A stretch of 64,000 nt of DNA from Camarhynchus parvulus (Eukaryota; Chordata; Aves; Passeriformes; Thraupidae): NCBI RefSeq assembly GCF_901933205.1, contig NC_044590.1:11001501-11065500 (forward strand). The letters are read 5' to 3'. The position numbers and the translations under genes are program-made. Under the pieces are notes generated by a model. The model saw only the letters and a list, made by a program, of their open reading frames with translations. It did no database searches and was not told where the DNA came from. Positions 1 to 12,553 of the stretch are shown piece after piece (the first letter of the stretch is position 1; every line of letters begins with the position of its first letter).

Positions 1-1764
1 TCCTGGCCACATTTCCCTTCTCTTTCCCCATTGGCTGAGGTACTTGAGAGGTACAGACTGAAACACTTGATACCGAAGATTTCCCTCTCATGTATAACCC
101 TCCCTTTTAATTTTTAATTCTTATGGAGTTTAGGGGTTTTTCTTCCCCATTGTTTCTTTCATCTTTCAACGTCTAATTTAGTTTATCAGCAAACCTAAAG
201 TTTATTTGTAAAAGCAAATATCTTTTTCCATTCATCAATCAGTGGAATCCTTCCTGTTTTATCCCCTTTTATCTTCCAGTGCTGGTTTTATCTACCAGCA
301 GACCCACAGCTTGTTTGGAAAGACAAATCCACTATTCCTCTCAATGGTACATGAAGGTGCCTTGTAATGTTGGTTTGTAGCTTGCTGCTTTTTCTCATAT
401 TATTTGTAACTCACTCTTCTAGAAACATCACCTCAGTGGATTTCCCATCAATTTATCTTTTCCTGCACCTGAAATCTCTTGGGGATTCAGCGTAAGGGAC
501 ATTGGCAGAGGTGGCAGTGCCCTCCTGTCCCATGCACAGGGTACCCTCAGCAAGGGTCATGAAAACCCCTCTCACAGAAGGATTCTGAAGAATTCACATA
601 GAAATCTGTGCTATATTACATTGAAAGAATGGAATTTATCAGCTCTATACAACAAAAAACCAATCACTGCGGGAAAGAGACAAAAATTACTTTGGATTAA
701 CGAGGCTGCTGGTGGGGAAAGAGTCATTCACAGGCAGATTAAGCAAACCAATCATGTTACAGCATTGTTTTGCTGTGTATTACTTGGAGGTAGTAGATTT
801 ATACTTGCTCTGAAAGAAAAAGGACATTTAACTTAATAGAAGACAGTAAAAACTACAGAAAAATCTGAAGCCACTTGAAGTGCTACACACTGTTATTATG
901 AAGGGGAGAAATTCAGCTCGGTGGGGGGAATTCTGAGCCTTTTTGTCAGGCTCCTGGCTTCAGCAATCTGCCTCCCACATGGAGGGAGCAGGCAAGGCTC
1001 AGCCTAACACGTGCCAGGCTCAGCCACGTGCGGGGAGCCCAGCCTGGGCTCAGCTCATGGGATGCAGGAGGGAGCCCTGCGCTCAGTAAGGCTGATAGAT
1101 CATTTACAGGCTGCTGGGAGATGGAATATGCAGTAATCACACCAGAGCACAGCAAAACAGAGACAAGACAGGTGTGAAAAATTGCAGCATGATTAGTAAT
1201 TTGTCACAGGCTTGCAAGGGGTCTGCCAAAGTTGGAGGCAGTGGAACAATGTGCACTTCCTGTGTCTTCGAACCAACTCAGGCCCTGAGTTTTCCATTCC
1301 AATTTCAGGAAATAAATAGCAGTGATAATTGATGAACAGCTCTGAGATGTCTTCCCATGCCTTTTCAGAACCTGATTTTATCATCCTGCTAGGAGAAAAT
1401 TTCTCCAACAAACAGTTTATTGATTGTCCATTACACATTTTCCCTCTAAAGTTCTCGGAAAGCCATGCAGATGTCAGACACATGATAGCAAAGCAGAAAT
1501 TCAGCCAGGGAACAAAGATATCCTTGGCTGCAGCACTGAATCTGACATTCAGGAATCCAGACCCCATGTTTACCCCTAGATCTTAATTAATCCTTGCTGT
1601 ACCTCCCCATTCACAATGGAGAAGCAAACCCATTTCTAGTCCCAAACTTTCCTGGCCTTTGATATTTGTTATGAGCACACTGAAGAGATGACTGTGCTGA
1701 TGGGGTGGTTTGGAGAGTGCCTAACAGAAAAGAAAAACCTCAAATTTGGGGGTGCAGAACTTAG

Positions 1765-1840
1765 AATCATAGAATAACCAGAGCTGTAAGGGAGCCACAA
1801 AGACCATCAAGCCCAAATCCTGCACAAATCCATGTGGTTT
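1765..1840 (-). mobile_element. CR1 terminal scrap
   Basis: Inverted CR1 end: agaatcatagaataaccaga, then aagaccatcaagcccaaatc. Confidence 0.7.
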
Positions 1841-2084
1841 GGGGAAATTTTTTATTTTTCCAAGATAAAGCACTAACTACATTAAGTCTTAAAAGCAGTA
1901 GATTATTATACTCTTAAATTTAGAAATAAATCATGCTGGCTAATAAATTTCCTTAAAAATGCAAGTGCCTTCTAAATAAGTTTTCCTGATCAGATCTGTC
2001 AAGGCACCTCAGGCCTGTCCCTCCTTAGAGCTCAGGGAGGGCAATTTCTGCCAAATTAACCATTACCCCCTGTGATCAGGAGTA

Positions 2085-2467
2085 GGCTGAGATAATTGGG
2101 GTTGTTCAGCCTGGGGAAGAGAAGGCTTTGAGGTGACCTAATTGCAGCCTCTCCATCCCTGAGGGGAGCCTACAGGGAAGATGCAGAGGCTTTTTGCAAG
2201 GACAGGTAGTGTTACAAGGCGGAGAATGGATTTAAATTGACAGACGGAGGGTTTAGGTTGGATGTTAGGAGGAAATTCTTTCCTGTGAGGGTGCTAGGGC
2301 CTGACATGGGTTGTCCAGAGAAGCTGTGGCCACCCCACCCCTGGAAGTTTTGGATGGGCTTGGAGGAACCTGGTCTAGTAGAAGGTGTCTCTGCCCATGG
2401 CAGGGGTTGGAACGAGGTGATCTTTAAGGTCCTGTCCAACCCAAACCATTCCATGATTCCATGACTC
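2085..2467 (+). mobile_element. CR1 3' fragment
   Basis: CR1 tail in full order: ggggttgttcagcctgggga, ggtttaggttggatgttagg, ggaggaacctggtctagtag and cctgtccaacccaaaccatt. Confidence 0.92.
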
Positions 2468-4825
2468 ATGAACAGAGGCAAAATTGACCCCCTGCTCATC
2501 TCAAGCTGCGCCCAGTGCCCTAAAGACCAAGTCATTCTCTCACCCAAGGCAGCATCTCAGTACACCTGCTCTTTGGAAAGAATGTACACCAAGAAATGAG
2601 TGGCAAACATCTCATTTTTCCACACAAAGGAGAAAGGCAGCCCAGAACAAACAGCTTCCTACAGGAATCCCAGCTGCTTTGGCGTGCAAAGGCCAACATG
2701 CATGCAAATGGTGCCTAATTAACTGCTTAAGGAGAGATTAGCTGCCATATGTTGCAGGAGTGATGGGTGTGCTTCCAGTGTGGAATTAATCGATTACAAA
2801 CACTCTCATGGAATGCACTATGGGCTGCCTGCACCTAGGGAGCACAGGGAGGGAGCTGGGTGTGTGTTGGTGTCCCTGTGCTCAGCTGGCTGGGACAAGG
2901 TGAGCAGGGCAAGGCTGCAGAACACTCATGCCACAGCCACAGCTTCTCTGGAAAACCTGTGCCAGGGCCTCACCACCCCCCCCAGGGAAGAATTTCATCC
3001 TAATATCCAATCTAAACCTGTTATGGGTGCTCATGCCTCACATTGAAGGAGCCACGTGGGTTTGGGTGGCCACAAAACAGGGAAAAGGGTCTGCTCCACC
3101 ACTGTAAATCTCATTTACCCTGTGCACAAAACAGTAACTGAAGGAACAAGTCAAGATACCACCAAACGAAGCCTTTGCATGACACCACACATCCCAACAG
3201 GCCAAGATGGGTCTCAGAATTTGGGATGAACAGCCTATTTCTTCAGTCAAGCCATGTGTCTTTCATAAAGAAATTCTGTCTGAACTTTGGGAATGACAGG
3301 GAATAGGGGAAGACATCCAGGTCTTGATCCTCACAGCTGTGGGTGCCACTGGAAAAATTGTTCATGCCCTCCTGGTCATCCCCTGGCCAGGCACCTGCCC
3401 ACTCCCATTCCCCCTGTAGCCCTTTGCTACCCACAGTTCACCGAGGAAAAATAATTGTGTTCTTCAGCTCAGAAAGCTCAATGGACATGTCAAGGGTTTA
3501 GCAGGGCTGCAGGATCACCAGAAGGGGAAATAGGGGGGGGAAGGATCACACCTTTGAGCAGAGCAGAGCTCAGCAGCAGCAGCAGCCCAGCTGCCTTTCT
3601 CAGCAGTGCTTTACCCCACATGCATTAATCATGAGAAATCATTTAATCCTTCTCACCTCTTTTCCTGCAAAGTGGGGTATTGGTATATCCCAGCTTTGCA
3701 TGGATAAATCCAAACCCAGCGTTTTATTACCACAGCTGTGGGACTCTGTGAATGGGCGTGTGCAAGGAAGAAACTCAAACTGTAATTCCTACCTATCCCC
3801 CGTGTTCTGAAGTCACAGACTTCAAAGGCCTGAAGCAAAGTCCCTGGAAAGCACTGAAAGGCTCCACTGAAAGCCTGTTAAAGTCTGAGCTCCAGAATTT
3901 CCCCAGAGATTTCCCCTCCTGCCAAGACTGACAGGCCTGAACGCAAGCAGGGCACTGCCCCAAATGTTGGAGCAGCAGATTATACCAAAGGCTTCATCCC
4001 CCTGAAAATGGTATTGAAATGAAGAGTAGGTGACACAGCAGCCACTGTGAGCCTCAGAAAGGTCAAGTGATCCTGTGCTCTTCCAGGAGCAATTTATGCA
4101 GTGCTTCAGTGCAGTCTGAAATGGAATAATCTCAAGAAGGCGTTTACAGCTCTCCCTCTGCTGTTTCCTGGACCTCAGGAGGAGATGGAAAACCAGGGGG
4201 ATTTGTTGGGTGCTGCACAGAGGCAAAAGAAATAATTCTGCTCTCTCAGGGTGTTTTCAAATTCTGTCATCATGGGTTTAAATACTTGCCTTACATTCAG
4301 CCTCAACCTCTGTTACACACACAAAAGTGATATAGCAAGTATTCCATACAAACACTCATTTGCCTCCAAGTGCCATTTAGCACTTGTAAAATAAGAAGGA
4401 ACTACCACCACCAACTCTGAATGATGCAAAAAGACAAGATACTGTCAGATAAAACACCTGATGCTGAAAATGAGATGTGAGCCACTGAGATCTGGGGCTT
4501 GGGTTTGACTGTGGAAGTCTGAACTCCAGGAGCCTAAGGGGCTAAGAACTGAGAATTGCTAGGCTATAAGAAAAATCCACTTTAGTGCAGAAAATGTTAA
4601 AGCAACTTTTAAACCACAGCCAGGAGGCACCTAAATATTGCATTAGAATGGGCCATTGAGCTTTGCAACAGCACCAAAGGAAGGGGAAGTTATCCCAAGC
4701 ACAGAGAGGAAAATTGAAAGGTGAAGGGAAAATAAGGAAGAGAAAGGTATGAAAAAACAAAACGAATAGTAGGAGTCTCCCTGCAGCAACAGGCTCAGCA
4801 CATCCTACACACACAGAATGCCTCT

Positions 4826-5528
4826 TGTCTTGGTTTGAACAGACAGGTGTCTGCTAAGGAAGGCAGGAGCCTCCCTTGAAATGGAAAATGTAAACCCCCT
4901 CCCTATCAATTATTGTAATTTTGAAATTAAGGGGCTCTCAGGCAAAGATGTGGGAGTAGGAATAACAGTTCTTTATTAGGGAAATTAAAAATACAAATGT
5001 AATAGTGCAAACCAACCCTGTCAGGCTCAGAGCAGGCCCTGCCCCCTGTGTGTCAGGGGGGGGCACAGCCCCATCCCATGGGGGCTCAGCCCTCCTGCAG
5101 TGCCAGCTGTGCTGCTGCTGCAGCAGGGATCCTGCACAAGGGGGGAGTTTTCCTCTGCAGCTCCAGGGCTGCTGCAGATGGGCCTGGGCTCCCTCTGGCA
5201 ATGCAGGGCAGCAGAAAGCTGCTCCTCTGGCAATGCAGGGGCAAAGGCTGCTGTGCTGCTCCAGGCTCAGATTGGATCCAGGTAGGAATGCTTGGCTCCT
5301 CCCCTGGGCGCAGCATCTCCCATGGGATGCTGGAATTGGATCAGCCCTGCAGGGACACTCAGTGGCCATGGACAGCAGAGATCTCCTGGAGGGAGGATTG
5401 GCTGTGGCAGAGATAAAGAAAAAACTGCCCCATGAGCAGCAGAGAACTGCCCCAGCTCTGACAGATGGGGACAGAACACACAGCCCCAGCCACATCTTGC
5501 ATTTTTAACTCAAGACACCTCTTTAACA
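4826..5528 (-). mobile_element. Solo LTR, about 700 bp
   Basis: On the plus strand it starts tgtcttggtttgaacagaca and ends actcaagacacctctttaac-a. It holds gttctttattaggg (an inverted polyadenylation signal) and gaatgcttggctcctcccct. I recognise it as a common songbird LTR. The GC-rich middle keeps several frames open in both directions, which is why many overlapping frames appear here. Confidence 0.75.
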
Positions 5529-7782
5529 GAAAGTGATGGGGTTTCACTTTAAATTCAGGCCTTCAAACCCCCTTGCTGTGTGCAGAGGCTGAGCTGGGTG
5601 GGGCAGGCTGGGAAGCCAGCCCTAGGCTGCAGTGTCACCTCCCAGTGCTGCCAGCTTGGCGCCCTGGCATCGCCTCGTGGATTTAAATGGAAGCATTGAG
5701 AAACTGAACCCCTCATTAACAAAGGGCCCTCAAATGCCTTCAGAATGATTGAAGCCAGGCATAAGATTATCTCCAGAAGGCAGGGGAAAATAAAAGGTGT
5801 TCAAAAACCAGCAAAATCACACAAAACCCACCACTTTCTACTCAAGTGCAACTCACTGGAGAAGCTGCAGCCACGCCAGGCTGGGCCATGCAGAACACTG
5901 CAAAGAGAAGGAACAAACACAGCTTTTAGAAGATAGACCTTTTCTGTCTTCTTTATTATCATTACACCAATTATTCTGGGATATCTATTCAGAAAGAAAT
6001 AGAAAGAAGAAAATTTGTGTTCAGAAAATTCAGAAAGAAGATGCAGTACAGTCTCCTCCCTCTCCATTTGTCTCCCTCGTCCCATTCTTTTTGAGGAAAT
6101 TGGTAAAGGCCCTCTCTTAGGAGTCTAAAAGGAAGATATTAAATACAGACACATAAGAAATCATCACTTAACATGCAGCGTTTTTACAAAATCCAGTAAT
6201 TTATAGAAAAGCAAAGTTCTTCAAAATGACCTTTTAGGTACTAGACAATTTTTTTGAAGTGGGAGAAAGAGAAAAAAAAAACCCAAGAGGACTTTCTCTT
6301 GATAGTATGACGTGCACTTAGAAGGAGAAAGCTGTTGAAAACACTTAAACTCTGTTTTAGGTCTTTCTGCTGTTGCTCATCACCATGGTATCAGAGCATC
6401 AGAAATGTAAAGCAGATTAGCAAAATCTGAGTCTCTGTGGGGCCCCTGGTTCTTTGTCATTTTTTATGTATGCAGAATCCCATGAGAATTGAGTCCACGT
6501 GTGTTGATTTCCAGGGAGGCTGGAAACAAATTCCATTTTCCTACAATGCTGCCTAAGGGGATGGAGCTGCAGCAATTTCCTGAGTCACTCAGAATTTGGC
6601 CTTGTCCATTTTGTTCTGAAAGTTTATTCCATAATCAAGCCCCTTTCTGGACAAAAAAACCTATACTTCAGGATTTGTAACTGGTATTTTGGATTCTCTA
6701 AGGGCTAGATAGGTGTCAAATGTGTGCCATGCTTCAAACACCTCTATTCTAGCTCTGAACGGGTTAATTTTCTCGCTGGTAATTTTGTGAAATTACTCAA
6801 ATGGATGTGAATTCCTGCATGCAGTTTTTTCCAGCTTTTTCTTCCACCAGAATAAAACCCCAGTCCCTGTCACAGTGCTGCCTCTCTCCTGACACAACAG
6901 CCAGGGCCATCACTGTCACCAGTTCGTGATGGAGCTGTTATTACAGAGAACATTACATCTCAAATGATGGGATTTGGTGGTCAGCTGCTTGCTCTGTGCA
7001 AAATTATGTTTGAACAGAGCTAACAATGAAACATTTAGAGCCATCACATAAAACATAAAAGGATGGAAGAACAAAATAATGAAGGGGAAAAAAAAATAAA
7101 AAGCACTCAGGGACATTCTCTAGTACAGTTTGTACCATCACACAAGAGTTATTATTTTTCCTACAGCTCATGGTTAGGAACACTCTCAAAGTCCAGGAGA
7201 GCTCCATTTGACCATTCCCAGCCTCTAGGTTGCCTAATTTGGGGTCCCAGAGGTAGAGTCTGCCCTTCTGATGACTCTGAATATCCCAGGCAATAACCAT
7301 AGGGTGCTGTGTAGGCAGAGCTCTAGTCCTGAGTTATATAATCTGTTCTGGCTACCCAGCCCTGGAAACCAAAGTTATGTAAATAAATTATCCCAGTGGC
7401 TGCAGGGACTGGCACAATTGGCTGTGTGCTCTGAATGCAGATGTGCTGCTCTGAGGAGTCAAAGCAGTTCAACACCTGCCCAGCAGCTCTGCCCTGATTG
7501 AACACCTCTGCCTGCTCCTCCTCCCAACCCTTCTGCTGCCTGCAGTTCCAAGGGACTCACTCAGCTCAACTGCTGCCTCAACCTTCCACTCTGAAATCTT
7601 GTGGTTTTTTAATTATTATTAATTCTGGGAGAATTAATCAGAAAGTCTGATCTCCAGTAATTCCCATGCACTCCTTTGGCACCCAGGCCCACCCAGACCA
7701 GGCAAGGGAGGACAGCGGCTCTGAGGGGCTCCTCAGAGTGAGTGTTGCCATGAAGAAAGGTTAGGAATGGTCCAAGGGGACC

Positions 7783-7932
7783 ATCAACCACTTGAGTTAA
7801 TGCGTCTAGTGACACTATTATCAAAGCAGGGTTTCATAAAACCTTTTGAGGATTTCATAAAACAATCAACTACTTGAGTTAATGCATCTAGTGACACTAT
7901 AAACAAGGCAAGATTTCATAAAACCTTCTGAG
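7783..7932. repeat. Two tandem copies, period about 82 bp
   Basis: The block atcaaccacttgagttaatg with ctagtgacactat and ttcataaaaccttttgagg (from 7783) is repeated from 7865 with a few changes (tacttgag, gcatctag, ccttctgagg). Confidence 0.85.
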
Positions 7933-8472
7933 GGTGCAGGGAAAGTTATCATTAGAAGAGTTTAGCCTAAGGTTTTTACCTTTTTTTGGGCACTACATAT
8001 TAAGTGTAGTGTCTATTCAAAATAATTACAGAGCCAGGATAATCCATTCAGAATCACTACAAAAAAAAAAAAAAAGGGGCGAGGAGAAAGAAGTTTAAAA
8101 AATTTAAAAAGGAATGAAATCAATGCCTTGGAGATAAATGTAAGTGAAAAAAGTGAAAGGCAAAATCATTACTCAAAGAAGAAAAGTGAAATTATTCCTG
8201 CTTTGATGCATATAGAAAAGCATCTTGATAACTACAAAGCAAATCTAAAGAATGTGCTATCAAAAAAGAATGGGGTCCCTGTTTTTTCTTTTGCACTCTC
8301 AAATCTTGAATAGTGGTGATTTGATTGAGTTGACCTCAGAGGAGACCAACCAGACCAGCAAAACACAGATGTGGTGGATGTACCAGTGGAGGGCTCAGCT
8401 CTGGAAGAGCTCCCTGAAGGCAGAGCCAGGCAGCTCCACACAACCTCTCTCAGGAAACTCACAGGGATCCAA

Positions 8473-8893
8473 TGTCACATTCACATTTTCTGAAAAATCC
8501 CTTTGCCCAGAATTTTATCCTGGGAAGCTGAGAAGCCTCAGAGAAAAAGGAAAACAATTTCTTTTCTCATTTGCTTCTCCTGTGTTGCGCTCACATGTGC
8601 AATGGGTTTGGAGATTGTTTACCCACAGGTGATTGTTCCATTGCATTCTGCTGTGAGTTGTTTTCACTCTTGGGCCAATCAGGGCCAAGCTGTGTCAGGG
8701 CTCTGGAGAGAGTCACCAGTTTTCATTATTATCTTTTTAGCATTCAGTAAGTATCCTTTCTGTATTCTTTAGTATAGTATAGTATTCTTTAATATAATAT
8801 AGCATAATAAAATAATAAACTAGCCTTCTAAGAACAGGGAGTCAGATTCATTCATCATTCCTTCCTGCCACGGGGCACCCCACAAATACAATA
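8473..8893 (+). mobile_element. Solo LTR, 421 bp
   Basis: Starts TGTCACATTCACATTTTC and ends caaatacaata. A perfect 6-bp duplication atccaa is at 8467-8472 and 8894-8899. It contains gggccaatcagggcc and a cataataaaataataaac polyadenylation region, similar in layout to family C but distinct. Confidence 0.85.
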
Positions 8894-8928
8894 ATCCAAG
8901 GTCTCAGGGATATAGGTATTTTTGCACT

Positions 8929-9017
8929 CCCTTTCCCTTTCCCTTTCCCTTTCCCTTTCCCTTTCCCTTTCCCTTTCCCTTTCCCTTTCCCTTATTTCCT
9001 TTTCCCTTTCCCTTCCC
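8929..9017. repeat. CCCTTT hexanucleotide array
   Basis: About ten ctttcc units, then imperfect ones (cttatttccttttcc). The minus strand reads GGGAAA repeatedly, giving many evenly spaced G-triplets. Confidence 0.95.
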
Positions 9018-9744
9018 TAGTGTTCTGGCCCCTTCCCATGTAGAAAAAGCCATTTTAAGGCCCCATCCCAGTGCAGGAGGTGTCTGTTTGTGCACCATTG
9101 ATCCCTCACTCACCTGGGACACTCTGGGTGCTTTATCAGGCCACGGTTTGGCCAGCTTGGGAGGCTGGTCCAGCTGGAAGCTGGGCAGCCCAAGGTGCCC
9201 TGAGCGTCCTTGCAGCTGACTCCAGGTGAGGGATGTGGTGACAACACCCAGTAGATTTCCTCATTAAAGAGCTGAGAGGTGCTCTCACACATTGTCACCT
9301 GCCTGCCTGCCTGCCTGCCACAAAGCTTGCTGGAGGGCTGCAGGGGCTGAGCAGAGCTGTCAGCAGCAGGAGGCACAGCCATGTGCAGCTCCTGGGGCAC
9401 TTCTCACCTCTCCTGCAGCTCCTGGTGCTGGTTCCAGCTCCCCAGGCTCCCTCCAGGAAATCTGGGCAGGAACAAGGGAACGTTCATTCATTTGCACAGC
9501 CTGGCTTTGGGCTTGGCTGGGACAGACACAGAGCTGCCATTAACTCCCCAAGTTTGTTCAGTTTTTGGTTTGGAGCAGACTCCGGTCTGTGCATAAAGAC
9601 AGTGCCTTCCCTGCCTCATCTTTCCAGGTTTATGCCATCATGCAGCAGCCTCCAGCTGGTCCCTCAGCATGTGCTGCTCCTCAGATTGTACAGAGGGATT
9701 TGGGGTAAAAAGAAAAATGACAGAAAGCCCCTCAGCTAAAGAAA

Positions 9745-10000
9745 GAACTGTCCCCCTGATTTTTTAAGATTTTCTAAGCCTTCTGATGTTACATTCTTGC
9801 AGCAAACTTTCTCATGCACTTTCTGTAAATAACTCATTGTTTTGCATTCTTTTATGGAGGAGGAGAAATTTGATGGACTGTTGGTTTGTCCAGTGCCATT
9901 GGAGAGGTGGCACTGTCACCCTCCAATCCACTGTCACCTTTGGAAATCTATAAATGTTGGAGTCAGAAAATAAACTTCCCTTTTTTTACCTTGAGAACAG
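9745..10000 (+). mobile_element. LTR-like repeat, mate of the 33.4 kb copy
   Basis: Contains ctaagccttctgatgttaca, tccagtgccattggagaggt and gagtcagaaaataaacttcc. Its reverse complement recurs at 33400-33670. Confidence 0.55.
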
Positions 10001-11933
10001 CAGCGTGTGCACATTGTGTTGTTTCGTGTCCTATAGTGACAAAGAACAAATTCCTGTGATGGCAGAAAGTGGCACAGGGCCACCTGCACAGGGCCAGGAT
10101 CCAGCTCTGTGCTCACCATCTGGGATTTCTGCTCCTGTGGCTGTTCCATGTGGCAGGAGGGCTCATCCCCTCCCTGTGGCCACTGCAGTCCTGTGCCAAG
10201 CCTTTGTACCTCACTGCCTGCATGGAGGTTGGGTTTTTTTTCTTTGAAACCTTTTGCTCAAAAGCTGAAGGGGCAGGAGGCACTGAAACAGTGCCCAGAG
10301 AGACCACACTGCTTGGATCATGGTGGGTTTTATAATGTATTTGGGATTGCTCTTCATCCCAATAAATTTGAGATTGGAGGAAATCCAAATGGAGGGGTCT
10401 AGGGTTGTCTTCCTACCTCTTCCTTTGTGAAAGCAATTTCCTTTATTGGCATCCTCCAAGCAGAAGTAATCTTTCAGAGGGAGGTTTGGCAAAAACAGGG
10501 AAGCGTTTTATAGTGACAGGGCCAAAGGTTGATAAAACTCCACTGAAGCTGTTGCAGTCCAAGGTAATAGACAGCTCTAGACTTTCAGGAGAGTTAATAG
10601 AAGGAAAACAGTGTGGGTTTTCAGTAAAGGGAAAAACAGAAAACTGATTTTTACCAGTATTTTTCCTTCCCAATGCACACACATCAACACCACCAAACAA
10701 CAGTGCTTTGAATGGGAGACTTGATTTCAGAAACAGGCATTTCAGATTGTCTGCAGTGCTATAAAGCGATGAATTGTGCTGAGAAATCATTCTTACTTGC
10801 CCACCAATTCCATAAAATTGAGTTCCCATCATTATTGTCTGGATATAGAGTCTGTTTAACACAACAGCCCAACGGGATGTTCTTCCCAAGAGCCCTCTTG
10901 TACCCAGGACAGTCAGAGCAATGGGGGACAAAAGAAAACCAAGTTTGTGCAGAGTCTTAACACTGCTAAGCAAGCAGAGTAAATTAATATCAGAAGATGA
11001 ACGGCAGCCTTGCACAAGGCTCAGCAGAATTCTTCTTGTGAGGATGTGGGACCTCACATTCCCTGGCACAATCAGTTCTTCCCCTGATCATTTATGCTGG
11101 AAGTCAGGCTGAGCTGTCATCCAGCAAGTTTTAAAGCCAACAGATGTCCCCATCTCCAACTGTTTTGGAAATGCATTCGGAAAGAGACACAGGCAGACAA
11201 TAGCAGAAGGATTAAATTTTTGGGGGCATAAGTGCTGTGGGGATCACAAAGCTGGGACAGTAGCTGAACACCACTTGGCAACTGCATCTTGTGGAGAGAG
11301 CCAAAATTCTCATTCCTTCTGGGCAAAGGGAAATGGCTGCATTTGTAAAATGCTATTGTTTATGTTCTTTAAAAATAAAAATATATATTTTTCTGCATGG
11401 TTTAATCAATATATTGAGCTGAAAGAGATGAAAACTGAAACTAGCGAAGGTTGGATTGGAGGCAGCATTTTTGTTTTTGTTAACAATGCTCATTAATTCA
11501 TGTTTAACACCTCTTCTGCTGATATCTGAGTCCTGTGACAATGGCAGCCATTGGCATCTTCTTCCCCTTTGCTGAGCTGAAGGATTTCCCCTCAAGACCA
11601 GAAGTACAGGGTCACTCCTTTTGACACTGATGGGTTTGGTGACACCCACAGAGCATCACTGGTGACCAAGGGTGTACTAAGAGACTGGTGCCCCAGAGTG
11701 GCCTCCTTTGCACCTCCTGCCTAATTAGCCATTGCATATTTATGCTTTAAATCATCCACAGATGGATAAACATCCGTGCTGCTCTCCCTCAAAGGGCTGC
11801 CTGCAGGGATGCCCCAGCTTTGCAGCACCACTGTGAGCTCTCACACACAGAACCTCTGGCCAGGGGAGCCCAGGGGTCTCTCTTGGTCCTTTCCCCATGG
11901 GCTGTGGCCCCTTTTTGTAAAAGCAGTTCTAGA

Positions 11934-12553
11934 TGTGAAAAATGCCAATCACTTGTTTTTTAAATTTTAAAAGCTTCATAGTAATAAAATGGTTATAAAA
12001 ACAATAATATAATTAGAGTAATAATAATTTGGACAATTAGGATTAGGACAATATGAGACAATAGAAACAAAGAGTTATGGATGGTCTGGGCACCTTTTTC
12101 TGGGCAAAATAAGCCTGAAAAAGGACCCATGTTAACAGAGGATTAACCCTTAAAAGCAACAGCCTGTTGCATATTCATACACCTCATACATGATGCATAA
12201 ACTCCATTCAAACACAGGAGTCTGTCTGGTCAGTGTCTTAAGTGTCTTCCTCTTAATCCTGACGGTGTCTCAGGACTGAGTGAAGCAGGAAGAAGTTAAT
12301 TTCTTCTGATAATGGAGCAATAAATTCTCTTTCTCTGAAAGATTCAGGTGTCCTGTGGCTGCTATCTTGATGTGAGTTCTTTCTTTAAAAAAAATCTTAC
12401 ATAGCATAGTTTCCATTTTAACATTTGGTTATAAACTAAAACTATATTTAACACACTACTTAAGAAGTATACAGCATAACTTTCTAACATAACACATATA
12501 ATATTCATTTTAATATTTGTGAAAAGCCAATCATAAAATACACATTTTTCACA
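11934..12553. mobile_element. LTR-type element, about 620 bp, short inverted ends
   Basis: Starts TGTGAAAAATGCC and ends acacatttttcaca, so the termini are inverted copies of about 11 bases. Inside are acagcctgttgcatattcat and gagcaataaattctctttct, phrases I associate with a repeated songbird LTR-type element. No clean target duplication was seen. Confidence 0.65.

Noticed and set aside
4938..5547. Cluster of long overlapping open frames on both strands
   Set aside because: They lie inside a GC-rich LTR (4826-5528). The frames overlap in every phase, have low-complexity composition (C, Q, A, L, P rich) and no motif.
10443..11069. 208-codon minus-strand frame
   Set aside because: It is the longest frame in the flank, but no domain, splice partner or repeat identity was seen. 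A chance frame cannot be excluded, so it is not called a gene.
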